From Streptomyces sp. NBC_01445 (lineage in GTDB: Bacteria > Actinomycetota > Actinomycetes > Streptomycetales > Streptomycetaceae): a stretch of 64,000 nt of DNA. The position numbers were made by a program, and so were the translations under genes. Shown piece by piece: positions 7,701-16,749 of this stretch (positions are counted from its first letter, which is position 1; each line of letters opens with the position of its first letter). The notes under the pieces were generated by a model. It did not search any database. It had not been told where the DNA came from and saw only the letters and a program-made list of their open reading frames with translations. The DNA lies in the NCBI RefSeq assembly GCF_035918235.1, contig NZ_CP109485.1, positions 3,286,001 to 3,350,000 on the forward strand, read 5' to 3'.

Positions 7701-10442
7701 TCAATGGTTCAACCCCCGAATGAGACGTTCGATCGCTTCCGACGCCCTCACGTTGTTCTGCTGGTCGTGGTGCTCGAAGAACTTCTCGACCCTGCGCAGG
7801 TATTCAGGTTCCCTTTCGCATCCGCGCTGCACATAGCGGATCACTTCGCCCACCACGCCCTCGACGGTTTCCCCGACGGGTCCGAAGCCGTCACGGTGGG
7901 CGTCGAAATACCCTTTTCGGTAATGCCCGTCCCAGTACTCCTCGGCGTCGAACTGCGCGTAGACAAGGGGAGTTCCGAGGTAGGCGACGTCGAAGGCGGT
8001 GGACGACCAGTCGGTGATGAAGAGATCGCATCGGCGCATCGCGTCCTGCACGCTGATCTCGTTCTGGTCGATGATGCGGACCCGCTCGTGGTCCGGTGCC
8101 ATCTCGCCGACCACCGCGCGCATTTCGTAGTGCGGCAGGAAATCCAGGGTGTAGTCGTAGCGTTCCAGGGCGGCCAGGAGAGCCGGGTCGTTCAGGAAGC
8201 GGACCATGAAGTCCCGGTACGTGGAGGCGAGGAACCGGTCCTGCATGGCTCGCTCGGCCTCGCCGCGACCGCCGTCACGGCTGTACGAGGGGACGGTCAG
8301 GTAGGCGCGCCACGTCGGCATGAACAGGATGCGGCGCCCGCCGCGGTCGGGAACCAGCGCGTCGAAGCGGGGGAAGCCGGTGACCGCCACCTGCCCCTCG
8401 TAGCCGAGTTCGGCCGACAGGAACTCTCCCTCGTGCCGGCTCACCGCGAGGATGAGGTCGACGCCCGTGCGGTTGCGGTGCAGGCCCTTGCTGACGTCCT
8501 TGTCCGTCACTCCGTGCTGGAGGAACACCCGGCGGGCGCCCACCCGCCAGTTCAGGTGCTTGAGATAGCGGGTCCGGTCCCAGCCGTCGGGCAGCATGTA
8601 GGTGTCGATGTCGTACGCGTTGATCAGTGCGGACGCGTGCAGCATCAGCAGCTTGTGCTTCCAGGAGCTGTGCGCGACGACATGCCCGAGACCCGCCAGG
8701 TGCGTACGGTCGGGGCTGCCGGCCCGGATGACGTAGTACGCCCCGCGGCGCTTCCCGGCGGTGCGCTCGTGACGGAAGAGGTGCCGGCCGTTGTCCTGCG
8801 CGGTGTCCCCGCGCTCGCCGAACAGCCGGATGTCCCTGCCGAGGAACAGTGGCTTCGTGAGGAGGCGGGCAAGCCGCTGCTTCCAGAACGGCCGCCTGCG
8901 CAGCACGTGCTTGACGTCCTTGGCGAGCAGGCCGCCCCGGATGCGCCTGCCGAGCCCGCGCGAGGAGCCGACGACCATGAGGATCGCCCGGTTGCTCCCC
9001 CGCCAGTGCGGCACCACCCTCGTCCCCCGGTGCCGTACGACGCGTGCCCCGCGCAGGAAGCCCGCGGCGACCAGGCACGGGGTGACCGTCTGGCCGCCTT
9101 CGGTGTCGAGGACGAATTCGAGATCGTGGACGCCCGGCCGCAGTGCGTCGAGGGGCAGGTCGGCAGTGAAGCCGCCCCACTCCGTGTCGGGCCGGAGGTT
9201 CTTCATGTCGCGCCGGCGGACCTGCATGGCGGGCGCGCTGAGACGGCTCCCCCGCACGCGCAGGCCCAGCCGCCCGGGCAGCGGCCGGACCAGCGGCATG
9301 CCGCAGACCTCGAACCGGCCGGAGACACGCAGCATCCTGGTGCCGGGAAGGCGGCGGACGTGCTCCACATGGGCGGTGAAGGGTGTGGCTTCCACCAGCG
9401 GCGACAGCCCGTCCGGCACCTCGTCGGCGACGTACGGCCGGCCGTCGCGCACCGAGATTCCGTGCAGCCGGGCCGCCCGGTCGGCGAAGAGGCCGAAGTC
9501 CCCGGTGATGAACGCGTAGTAGGCCACCCGGTGGCGCCCGTCGGCCGTGGCCGCGACAACCACGTCGGGAGAGACGTTCCAGTAGACGGCGCGGCACCGC
9601 GCGTAGAGCTCCTCCAGCTCCGCCCCCTGGAAGAGTTCGGGCGCCCGTAGCGCGAAGCCCTGATAGCTCCGTACGAGGAAGAGATCGAGCACGGCGCGCG
9701 ACGACGCGGGGACGGCCGCTCCCAGTCCGTGCAGGTACTCCACCAGCTGAAGGTGGTCCCAGTAGTTCTGCCGCCGGGTCCAGATGGCGTCCATGGTCGA
9801 GTTCCCCGCGGCGCGCTTGCGGTACTTGTAGACGCACGCGTCGACCAGGGCGATGCGGGTGGCGCGGACGAGGGCGGTGACGCCCACGTAGGCGTCCTCG
9901 AAGTGGACGCCCTCCGCGAAGCGGATGCGGTGGGTACGCAGATAGGACAGGTCGAAGAGCTTGTTGCAGGCGCTCGCGCTGTGCACCAGTTCCGGCGCCT
10001 CCGCAATGCTCGCGAACGTCCGGTCGCCCTTGCCGAAATGGTCCTTCCAGGCCCAGCGGGTCGTCTTGGGGAACGTCTCCATCGCGCCCACGACGACCTG
10101 CGCACCGGTGGTGACCGCGGCGTCCAGCAGGCGTTCGAGGGCGGTGGGCGGCAGGACGTCGTCGGAGTCGCAGAACGCGATGCGCGCACCGGTCGCGCGG
10201 TCCATCCCGAGGTTGCGCGCCGCTCCGGCGCCGCCCCCGTGGCGTACGAGCACGGTGACGTTGGCATGCCGCAGGGCGAAGTCCGCGCAGAGCCGGTACG
10301 AACCGTCGCTGCTGCCGTTGTCGACGAGGATGACCTCGCAGCGCTCGAAGACGGTCTGCGCCGCGATGGAGTCCAGGCATTCGTGGAGGTACTGCTCCAC
10401 GTTGTAGACCGGCACGACCAGCGTGACGTCATAGGTATTCAT
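7701..10442 (-). CDS. Bifunctional GT2 glycosyltransferase / TagF-like glycerophosphotransferase
   Basis: The 913-residue product has the same architecture as the gene at 3405-6152. The N-terminal GT2 domain shows VVPVYNVEQY, VDNGSSDGS, GGGAGAARNLGMD, FCDSDDVLP, CNKLFD and HFEDAYVG. A linker follows, then the TagF-like domain with LQHGVTDKD, GFPRFDAL, LFMPTW, FLPHYEMR and ITDWSS (~809). Two near-identical-length paralogues in one operon suggest that the polymer needs two different glycosyl/phosphoglycosyl steps or two acceptors. The start ATG at 10442 has no good ribosome binding site, but the N-terminus begins right at the first GT2 strand. The Stealth gene ends 46 bp upstream. Substrates are unknown. 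Confidence 0.9.
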   Translation of the reverse strand: MNTYDVTLVVPVYNVEQYLHECLDSIAAQTVFERCEVILVDNGSSDGSYRLCADFALRHANVTVLVRHGGGAGAARNLGMDRATGARIAFCDSDDVLPPTALERLLDAAVTTGAQVVVGAMETFPKTTRWAWKDHFGKGDRTFASIAEAPELVHSASACNKLFDLSYLRTHRIRFAEGVHFEDAYVGVTALVRATRIALVDACVYKYRKRAAGNSTMDAIWTRRQNYWDHLQLVEYLHGLGAAVPASSRAVLDLFLVRSYQGFALRAPELFQGAELEELYARCRAVYWNVSPDVVVAATADGRHRVAYYAFITGDFGLFADRAARLHGISVRDGRPYVADEVPDGLSPLVEATPFTAHVEHVRRLPGTRMLRVSGRFEVCGMPLVRPLPGRLGLRVRGSRLSAPAMQVRRRDMKNLRPDTEWGGFTADLPLDALRPGVHDLEFVLDTEGGQTVTPCLVAAGFLRGARVVRHRGTRVVPHWRGSNRAILMVVGSSRGLGRRIRGGLLAKDVKHVLRRRPFWKQRLARLLTKPLFLGRDIRLFGERGDTAQDNGRHLFRHERTAGKRRGAYYVIRAGSPDRTHLAGLGHVVAHSSWKHKLLMLHASALINAYDIDTYMLPDGWDRTRYLKHLNWRVGARRVFLQHGVTDKDVSKGLHRNRTGVDLILAVSRHEGEFLSAELGYEGQVAVTGFPRFDALVPDRGGRRILFMPTWRAYLTVPSYSRDGGRGEAERAMQDRFLASTYRDFMVRFLNDPALLAALERYDYTLDFLPHYEMRAVVGEMAPDHERVRIIDQNEISVQDAMRRCDLFITDWSSTAFDVAYLGTPLVYAQFDAEEYWDGHYRKGYFDAHRDGFGPVGETVEGVVGEVIRYVQRGCEREPEYLRRVEKFFEHHDQQNNVRASEAIERLIRGLNH

Positions 10443-10488
10443 GCGCGGCAGGACCCATTCGCAGGCGGTGCGACGGGGAAGGCAGATC

Positions 10489-12297
10489 TCATCGGTCGGC
10501 GGCCTTCACGAGTTCGTCCAGGTCCGCGCTCTGTTCGAGGATGTTCACGTGTTCCGGAACCTCGTACGGGCTGGGCACCGGGAAGTACGCGTCGAGGAAG
10601 CTCGCGAGCATTTCCCTCTGCCGCTCCGGATCGGCGGATTCAACTGTGTCGTTGAGGCAGAAGGTGTCCATGTTCCGGTTGGCGAGGAGCGTGTTCAGGC
10701 GCCGCTCGGCGAGGTCGGCCGAGAGGTCGATGTACCGGTACTGGATGTCACCCACGGTCGCCCGCGCGGAGTGGTAGGCGAAGTAGTGGTGCAGTGACGA
10801 GGCGATCGGGACGTCCCCGGGGGAGCGGAAGCGCGAGTGCTGAGTCGCGGCGTGCTCGTCCGCGAAGGTCTCCTCGATCTCCTGGAGCACGCTCAGGCGC
10901 AGGGCGTGCGGGGTGTGCTTCATCTTCTGGGATATGGCGGTGCCGAATTTCTGCGCGATGAGCCAACGGCTGTTCTTCCCGGCCGCGTTGACAGGAAGAT
11001 CGGTCGAGGCGATTCCGCCGCCGGGTATCAGGGCGGGCGATGTGAAGAACTTGGTGATGCCGTTCGGGTGGAAGAAATGCGAGGGCGTCACCGGCCGCCC
11101 GAAGAACACGTCGTCGTTCAGGTAGAGGAAGCACTCCGAGAGCCCCGTGATGTGGTGCAGCTGGCTCTCGATGGCATGGGAGTTGAACGTGGGCAGTGCG
11201 GACGGGTCGGAGAAGATCTCCCGGTGGTCCAGCACCCGGAGGTTCGGGTGCCGCGCGTTGAGCCAGGACGGGACCTGCCCCGCTGTCACGAGGTAGATGT
11301 TGCGCACCCAGGGTGCGTTCTGGTGGAGCGACCGCAGCGAATAGCGCAGCTCGTCACGGCTGGTGTACCGCGCGTCGTTCGCCGCCTGTTCGTGCAGTTC
11401 GTCCCCGGAGAACCCCTGGCGCACCTGGTCGCGCTGCACGCGCCAGACGGGGTCCGAGTCGTCGACCCAGGTGTAGACGACGTCGATGGGGAACTGGTGG
11501 TCCTCGGGGAGCTGCACGGCGAACTCGGGCAGCGTGCGGGCATCCCCCGTGTGGTACGCGGGAGGGATGGGGCTGAAGAGCCGCTGGGGAGCCGACTTGC
11601 GGGGGGCGTCCACCTGGACGGCGTCGATGACGCGATTGGGGCGCGGGGCCCTCAGCTCCCCGTCGCGCTCGGCCCACACTTCGAGGTCGCATCCGGTGGC
11701 CGCGCCGAAGACGAGCTGCTGGGTCGGATCGCACACGTACCAAGCGACCCGCAGCACCTTGTTCTTGCGCAGCGCCCGCCACGAGCGCTCCTCGTCGCCG
11801 GGCTCCATCCGGGCCTCGTCGCCGCCGGCCGGACCGACATAGCCCGGGGCCTGCGCGAAGGCCAGCTGGAGCACTTCCTCGGCGGCCGGGCGGGACTTGG
11901 CGGGGATGGCGACGGCGGGCAGCCCGCCCGCCGTGCCCCGTACGCAGAAGTAGTCGATGCCCGCCGCGTCCAGGACCGAGACGACGATGTTGAGGTTGCG
12001 GGCGCGAGCCGCCCAGTCCGTGGCGCCGGCGACCGTCAGCGCGCGCATGTGGCGGCGACCGACACGGACGACGCGCTGGCTGTAGGCGGCGCTGTGGCGG
12101 GGCGCCCTGCGCTTGCCGCCCATGGCCCAGACGACGGTCGCGGAACGGACGGTGTCGGCCACATTGAGAGAGGACTTGACGGCCTTGCGGACCGGGGTCG
12201 GTACACCGCGGACGATGCGCTGCCTGGCGCCGACCGGGACCGCGGACCGGTACGCCGAAACCAGCGCTCCGGATTCAGGGTTGTCCGACCCGCCCAC
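10489..12297 (-). CDS. Stealth-family sugar-phosphate transferase
   Basis: About 602 residues. The C-terminal half carries the Stealth conserved regions in order: CR1 IDVVYTWVDDSDP (~271), CR2 from RYTSRDELRYSLRSL through FLYLNDDVFFGRPV (~300-385), CR3 around SLHHYFAYHSARA (~500) and CR4 CLNDTVES (~549). The family transfers hexose-1-phosphate from nucleotide sugars to make phosphodiester-linked glycans. The first ~270 residues form a separate Arg/Ala-rich region containing a possible nucleotidyltransferase-like fold (IDYFCVRG, DLEVWAERDG), which I cannot name. The start is uncertain: GTG 12297 follows GGTGG by 7 nt, while an ATG at 12381 gives an unlikely low-complexity extension. It heads the operon of three GT2 genes. 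The 228 bp upstream contain a 6-bp inverted repeat (TGACCT/AGGTCA) that overlaps a TTGACC -35-like hexamer. Confidence 0.85.
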   Translation of the reverse strand: MGGSDNPESGALVSAYRSAVPVGARQRIVRGVPTPVRKAVKSSLNVADTVRSATVVWAMGGKRRAPRHSAAYSQRVVRVGRRHMRALTVAGATDWAARARNLNIVVSVLDAAGIDYFCVRGTAGGLPAVAIPAKSRPAAEEVLQLAFAQAPGYVGPAGGDEARMEPGDEERSWRALRKNKVLRVAWYVCDPTQQLVFGAATGCDLEVWAERDGELRAPRPNRVIDAVQVDAPRKSAPQRLFSPIPPAYHTGDARTLPEFAVQLPEDHQFPIDVVYTWVDDSDPVWRVQRDQVRQGFSGDELHEQAANDARYTSRDELRYSLRSLHQNAPWVRNIYLVTAGQVPSWLNARHPNLRVLDHREIFSDPSALPTFNSHAIESQLHHITGLSECFLYLNDDVFFGRPVTPSHFFHPNGITKFFTSPALIPGGGIASTDLPVNAAGKNSRWLIAQKFGTAISQKMKHTPHALRLSVLQEIEETFADEHAATQHSRFRSPGDVPIASSLHHYFAYHSARATVGDIQYRYIDLSADLAERRLNTLLANRNMDTFCLNDTVESADPERQREMLASFLDAYFPVPSPYEVPEHVNILEQSADLDELVKAADR

Positions 12298-12525
12298 GAG
12301 GCAACCACCGTCCCCACCTTGCAGCCCCGTCCCCCGGGCTCGTGGCACTTGCGCCACCGCGACGACCCGCACACCGGGCATTCACCGGACTCTCACATGA
12401 CCTTTACTCAAAGTACAGGTCAAGGCTTCAACTAAGCGTCACGCGGTGAGTGAGGATCATCACTTTCGGCCAGTACAACCTTTTTTAGGTCTAGCCGTGC
12501 AGTGGAATTTGGTGTAGAGGCGTTC

Positions 12526-13656
12526 TCAATTGCCGGGCAGGCGGTCCCAGTCGGACAGGGTGAGCCCGGGCTCCGGGCGCTGCCGGCTCACCAGCACGCT
12601 GCCGTCCGTCGCGACCGTCGCCATGACGACCCGCCCCCGCCCGTCCAGCGCCAGAGCGGGAGTGCCGGCACAGGTCACGCCCGTGTCGGTCCACCACAGT
12701 CCGGCTGACTCGCCGCCGGTGCCGCAGACGCCGAACACGGCCGTTCCCGTGTGCCCTTGGTGGGCCAGGACCGTGCAGTCGTAGCCGTCGACGACGGCGC
12801 GAAGCGTGGCGTGCGGCCCTTCTCCCGGGGCCCCTCCCGCGGGGAAAGCCCATTCGCCGGGCCGCTGCGCGTAGACGCCCGTCCCGCTCTGCTCGCTCCA
12901 GTACGCGGTGAAGACCCCGGGTCCGGTCTCGAGGAGCGCGGCCGAACCGGGCACCGGGGCAGGCATGAGGTCCTGTGCACGGCGCAGGTCCGCACCGTGA
13001 TCCATCTGCACCCAGCGCATCACCGACCGGCGTCCCGGCGCGAGGAGTTCGACCAGTCCGGCGGAGGTCGCCGCGGCGACCGGTCCGCCCGCGACCTCAC
13101 CACCGCGCAGGTCCTGCCACGCCTCCCACGCCCCGCTCTTCGACTCCCGGCGCAGCATGACCCCGCCGGCGCCGCCCGAGACGAAGACATGGACCGTGCC
13201 CTGTCCGTCGACAGCGGCGGCCGGCTCACCGAGCGCCGCCGCGTCCCTCGCGTCGCGATACGGGTTGCCGAGCGAACGCCAGTCCCCCAGCGTCCGGCCC
13301 GACTGGTACTGCACTGCATAGAGCAGATCGACCTTCGCCGCGCCGCCGCTCTGCCGCTTCTCCCGGCGTCCGAGAAAGTGCACGTAGCGATTCGCACCCT
13401 GGGCCACCGCGAGGGCGGTCAGTCCCGCGACGGGGAAGAAGTCCGGCCGGGTCCAGCGGCCGCTGCCGACGGCGGTCTCCGTCCAGCGGTTCACGCCGCC
13501 GTCGACGAGCGCGTACACCGCGAGACGGCCGTCGTTGCCCCGCAGCAGCCACGACCCCGTGGCCGCCGCCGTGACGGATGCCGCCCGGGGCCGCTCCTCG
13601 ACGTCGGCGCCGGATCGGGTCCGCCGGTCCACCGTCTGCGCACCTCTGCCGCGCAT
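12526..13656 (-). CDS. Putative beta-propeller protein of unknown function
   Basis: The 376-residue product has no signal peptide or catalytic motif that I can recognise. It is built of repeated ~45-residue segments ending in short Trp-containing strands (GDWRSLGN, AWEAWQDL, SGLTLSDWDRL-like), with Gly/Ala-rich VAVDGQGTVHVFV-type strands. This pattern is typical of PLL-like or sialidase-like beta-propellers that bind sugars. A lectin-like or scaffolding role for the adjacent glycopolymer operon is inferred only from position. The ATG at 13656 has a G-rich stretch (GGGGG) 8 nt upstream. The gene is read in the same direction as the Stealth operon, with 228 bp between them. Confidence 0.55.
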   Translation of the reverse strand: MRGRGAQTVDRRTRSGADVEERPRAASVTAAATGSWLLRGNDGRLAVYALVDGGVNRWTETAVGSGRWTRPDFFPVAGLTALAVAQGANRYVHFLGRREKRQSGGAAKVDLLYAVQYQSGRTLGDWRSLGNPYRDARDAAALGEPAAAVDGQGTVHVFVSGGAGGVMLRRESKSGAWEAWQDLRGGEVAGGPVAAATSAGLVELLAPGRRSVMRWVQMDHGADLRRAQDLMPAPVPGSAALLETGPGVFTAYWSEQSGTGVYAQRPGEWAFPAGGAPGEGPHATLRAVVDGYDCTVLAHQGHTGTAVFGVCGTGGESAGLWWTDTGVTCAGTPALALDGRGRVVMATVATDGSVLVSRQRPEPGLTLSDWDRLPGN

Positions 13657-13986
13657 GTGTGCCGCCCCCTCCCGCGCCGCCCCCGGCGTTCACAGATCAT
13701 TCCAGAATTCGACACATCATATGCCTGTACGAACAGCCGTCTCCCTGTTCGGTCGGCACGGCAAAAGTCACAGGTGACAGCCATTCCGACGGGTTCGGGA
13801 GGGCACGAGTACGGCCCTGTGCGGTCCCAGCTCCCCTCACCAACCGGGCACTTCGCTCATAAGAGTTTTCGAGTACATGTCTATAGTTCAGCCCAACCAA
13901 GCGTCAGCCGCGCGGCACAGACCCGGTTCTCCGGGGTCTGTCTGCTGCCCCTGCCCATCGGGCACTAGTTGCGAGGACACCCCGCG
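13657..13986. promoter_or_regulatory. Divergent intergenic region upstream of the LCP and beta-propeller genes
   Basis: This 330-bp non-coding stretch holds the promoters of both divergent genes. TATAGT at about 13883-13888 is a good -10 candidate for the LCP gene, with a leader of roughly 95 nt. An 8-bp inverted repeat (ACAGACCC / GGGTCTGT, 13917-13941) would form a hairpin in that leader. AT-rich sequence around 13705-13725 may hold the beta-propeller promoter, but no convincing -35/-10 pair was seen there. Confidence 0.4.
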
Positions 13987-15075
13987 ATGAGCCATGACCT
14001 GAGCACCGCTGTGCCGCCGTCCCGCCGGAGCTCGCCCAAAAAGCGCAGCCGCAAGGCTCCGAAGAAGCGCCGCACCGGCAGGATCGTGCTCCTGTCCCTG
14101 CTCGTCCTCGCGCTCATCGTCGGCGGCACGGGTTACTGGTTGTACAGCGATCTCAACGGCAACATCAGCGGAGTCGACCTCGACAAGGCGATCGGCGACA
14201 ACCGTCCCGAGAAGCTTCCGACCAGCGGCCAGAACGTCCTGGTCCTCGGCTCGGACTCGCGCGCCGGGGACAACGCGGACCTGGGCACCGGCAAGGTCGC
14301 GGGGGCCCGCTCCGACACCGCGCTGGTGATGCACGTACCGGAGGGCCGCACGCAGGCCACCGCCGTCAGCATCCCCCGGGACACCCTCGTGACCCGCCCC
14401 GAGTGCACCAAGTCGGACGGCTCCAAGATCCCCTCGGCGAAGCGCGTGATGTTCAACTCCGTGTACTCGCTTGCCGGTCCGGCCTGTGTGGTCAAGACCG
14501 TCGAGGCCATGTCCGGGGTGCGCATGGACCACTTCATGGAGATCGACTTCTCCGGCTTCAAGGGCCTCGTCGACGCGATCGGCGGAGTGACCGTGACCGT
14601 CGACAAGCCGATCCACGACAAGTCCAGCGGCCTCGAACTGAGCGCGGGCACCCACAAGTTGAACGGCACCCAGTCGCTGGCATTCGTGCGGACCCGGCAC
14701 GGCGTCGGCGACGGCAGCGACCTCGGGCGCATAGGCCTTCAGCAGCAGTTCATGATCGCGCTGCTCGGCGAGGTCAAGAAGCAGGACCTGCTGGGCAGCC
14801 CGACGAAGACATTCAAGATCGCGGACAGCCTCACCTCGTCGCTGACCACCGACTCCGACCTCGCGTCGCTGAAGTCCCTGGCGGAGTTCAGCCGCAGCAT
14901 GCAGGGCGTCGACCCGGCCGACATGGAGACGATCATGCTGCCGGTGCGGTACGACACCGCGGACCCCAACCGCGTGGTGGCCGCCGAGCCCCAGGCCACT
15001 CAGCTCTGGAAGGCGATCCGCACGGGCGGCGAGATCCCCGAGTCCGCCAAGAAGTCCCCGGCACAGGGCGGCTGA
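13987..15075 (+). CDS. LytR-CpsA-Psr (LCP) family wall-polymer ligase
   Basis: The 362-residue protein has a Lys/Arg-rich cytoplasmic N-terminus (~40 residues), one membrane segment (IVLLSLLVLALIVGGTGYWL) and an extracellular LCP domain. Signatures are LVLGSDSRAG (~85), GARSDTALVMHV, VSIPRDT, DFSGFKGLVDAIGGV and LAFVRTRHGVGDGSDLGR. These include the conserved Asp/Arg residues that bind the polyprenyl-pyrophosphate substrate. LCP enzymes move undecaprenyl-linked glycopolymers onto peptidoglycan muramic acid. Its location opposite the Stealth/TagF-like operon makes that polymer a plausible substrate, which is inference. The ATG 13987 follows GAGGA by 9 nt; an in-frame TTG at 13969 is less likely. 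It converges on the amino-acid permease gene. Confidence 0.92.
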   Translation: MSHDLSTAVPPSRRSSPKKRSRKAPKKRRTGRIVLLSLLVLALIVGGTGYWLYSDLNGNISGVDLDKAIGDNRPEKLPTSGQNVLVLGSDSRAGDNADLGTGKVAGARSDTALVMHVPEGRTQATAVSIPRDTLVTRPECTKSDGSKIPSAKRVMFNSVYSLAGPACVVKTVEAMSGVRMDHFMEIDFSGFKGLVDAIGGVTVTVDKPIHDKSSGLELSAGTHKLNGTQSLAFVRTRHGVGDGSDLGRIGLQQQFMIALLGEVKKQDLLGSPTKTFKIADSLTSSLTTDSDLASLKSLAEFSRSMQGVDPADMETIMLPVRYDTADPNRVVAAEPQATQLWKAIRTGGEIPESAKKSPAQGG

Positions 15076-15110
15076 CCGGTCGTCAGGCCCGCCCTCGCGT
15101 CGGCGTGCCC

Positions 15111-16601
15111 CTACTGCCGGCCCGCCTCCTCCGTCCGCCCCAGCCTGCTGTGCGAGCGCCCGTACACGAAGTAGACGATGAAGCCGAGCACCATCCAGAC
15201 GCCGAAGCGGAGCCAGGTCTCCGCGGGCAGGTTCAGCATCAGCCACAGGGACGCGAGCACCGACAGGATCGGGATCAGCGGTACCAGGGGGGTGCGGAAG
15301 GCGCGGTGCAGGTCGGGGCGGGTGCGGCGCAGGATGATGACGCCGAGCGCGACGACGACGAACGCGAAGAGCGTGCCGATGTTCACCAGCTCCGCGAGCT
15401 CGCTGAGGCTGGTGAAACCGGCCAGGATCGCGATGATCACGCCGAGCAGGATGGTGGGCCGGTACGGGGTCTTGAACCTCGGGTGGACGACGGAGAAGAA
15501 GCGGGGCAGCAGACCGTCGCGGCTCATCGCGAAGAACACCCGGGTCTGGCCGAGGAGAAGGATCAGGCAGACCGTCGTCAGGCCGACCGCGGCGCCGAAG
15601 CTGATGACACCCGCGTACCAGGGGTGCCCGGTCGCCTTGAAGGCGTCCGCGAGCGGGGCGTCGATGGACAGCTGGCTGTACTTCTGCATGCCCGTGACAA
15701 CGATCGACACCGCCACGTAGAGCGTGGTGCAGATGATCAGCGAGCCGATGATGCCGCGCGGCATGTCCCGCTGCGGGTTCTTCGTCTCCTCGGCGGCGGT
15801 GGCGACGACGTCGAAGCCGATGAAGGCGAAGAAGACGACGGAGGCGGCGGTGAAGATGCCCATGACGCCGAAGTCGGTCGGCGCGTAGCCGAACATCAGC
15901 TGCACGAGCGGGGACTGGATGCTGGTGCCCGCTTCCTGCGGCTGCGCCTTCGGGATGAAGGGCTTGTAGTTGTCGGCCGTGACGAAGAAGGCCCCCGCGA
16001 TGATCACGATGAGGACGACGGCCACCTTGATCGCGACGACGACCGTGGTGACGCGGGCGGAGAGCTTCATCCCGACGACGAGGATGGCGGTGAGCACCAG
16101 GACCAGGGCTGCGGCGAGGATGTCGAAGCCGAACCCTGTGGCCCCGTCCCGCCCGCTCAGCGACGCGGGCAGATGCCAGCCCGCGTTGTCCAGCAGCGAG
16201 CGCACATAGCCTGACCAGCCGACGGCGACGACCGCCGTGCCGAGCGCGAACTCGAGCACCAGGTCCCAGCCGATGATCCAGGCCGGCAGTTCGCCGAGCG
16301 ACGCGTACGAGAAGGTGTAGGCGGACCCGGCGACCGGGACGGTGGAAGCGAACTCCGCGTAGCACAGCGCGGCCAGGCCGCAGACGACGCCGGCCACGAT
16401 GAACGCCAGCGCCACCGAGGGGCCCGCGTTCTCCTTGGCGACTTTGCCGGTGAGGACGAAGATGCCGGTACCGATGATGACACCGACCCCGAACACGGTG
16501 AGGTCCAGAGCGGACAGCGACTTCTTGAGTGCGTGCTCCGGCTCCTCAGTGTCCAAGATCGACTGTTCGACCTTCTTCGTCCTGAAGAGGGTGCTGCTCA
16601 C
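15111..16601 (-). CDS. APC-family amino-acid permease
   Basis: The 496-residue integral membrane protein has about 12 hydrophobic segments. The APC/CAT-type signature GVGVIIGTGIFVLTG lies near residue 42. FAFIGFDVVATAAEETKNPQ, typical of cationic and other amino-acid transporters, lies near residue 240. It should import an amino acid by proton symport; the substrate is not determinable. The start is GTG 16601, 7 nt after GGAGG. The gene lies 148 bp downstream of dxs on the same strand, but a strong hairpin separates them, so it is probably transcribed on its own. Confidence 0.9.
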   Translation of the reverse strand: MSSTLFRTKKVEQSILDTEEPEHALKKSLSALDLTVFGVGVIIGTGIFVLTGKVAKENAGPSVALAFIVAGVVCGLAALCYAEFASTVPVAGSAYTFSYASLGELPAWIIGWDLVLEFALGTAVVAVGWSGYVRSLLDNAGWHLPASLSGRDGATGFGFDILAAALVLVLTAILVVGMKLSARVTTVVVAIKVAVVLIVIIAGAFFVTADNYKPFIPKAQPQEAGTSIQSPLVQLMFGYAPTDFGVMGIFTAASVVFFAFIGFDVVATAAEETKNPQRDMPRGIIGSLIICTTLYVAVSIVVTGMQKYSQLSIDAPLADAFKATGHPWYAGVISFGAAVGLTTVCLILLLGQTRVFFAMSRDGLLPRFFSVVHPRFKTPYRPTILLGVIIAILAGFTSLSELAELVNIGTLFAFVVVALGVIILRRTRPDLHRAFRTPLVPLIPILSVLASLWLMLNLPAETWLRFGVWMVLGFIVYFVYGRSHSRLGRTEEAGRQ

Positions 16602-16686
16602 GGGCGTACCTCCCACGCATTGTCGTCCTCGACATGATCGAGGGGGCTTTCGCTCCGTATGCCCCGGCGCGGGGGCGTTCACGCGA

Positions 16687-16731
16687 ATGGGCCGGTCCCA
16701 CCACCCTTGCGTGGTGGTGGGACCGGCCCAT
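16687..16731 (-). terminator. Large hairpin terminator downstream of dxs
   Basis: A perfect stem of about 19 bp (outer part ATGGGCCGGTCCCACCAC and its complement) with a 7-nt loop begins 19 bp after the dxs stop codon. No T-tract follows, which is usual for Streptomyces. It should separate dxs from the permease gene. Confidence 0.8.
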
Positions 16732-16749
16732 GGAGCAGCCTGTGGAGGG

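Noticed and set aside
769..12480. Shared 11-mer CCAGTACAACC near 775-785 (minus strand) and 12468-12478 (plus strand), considered as a common envelope-stress promoter
   Set aside because: An exact 11-mer shared by chance is expected in a window this long, the two copies point in different directions relative to the genes, and no matching -10 spacing was found.
14403..16214. A 603-codon plus-strand open frame crossing the LCP and permease genes
   Set aside because: It spans the ends of two convergent real genes and encodes only low-complexity Arg/Asp-rich sequence.
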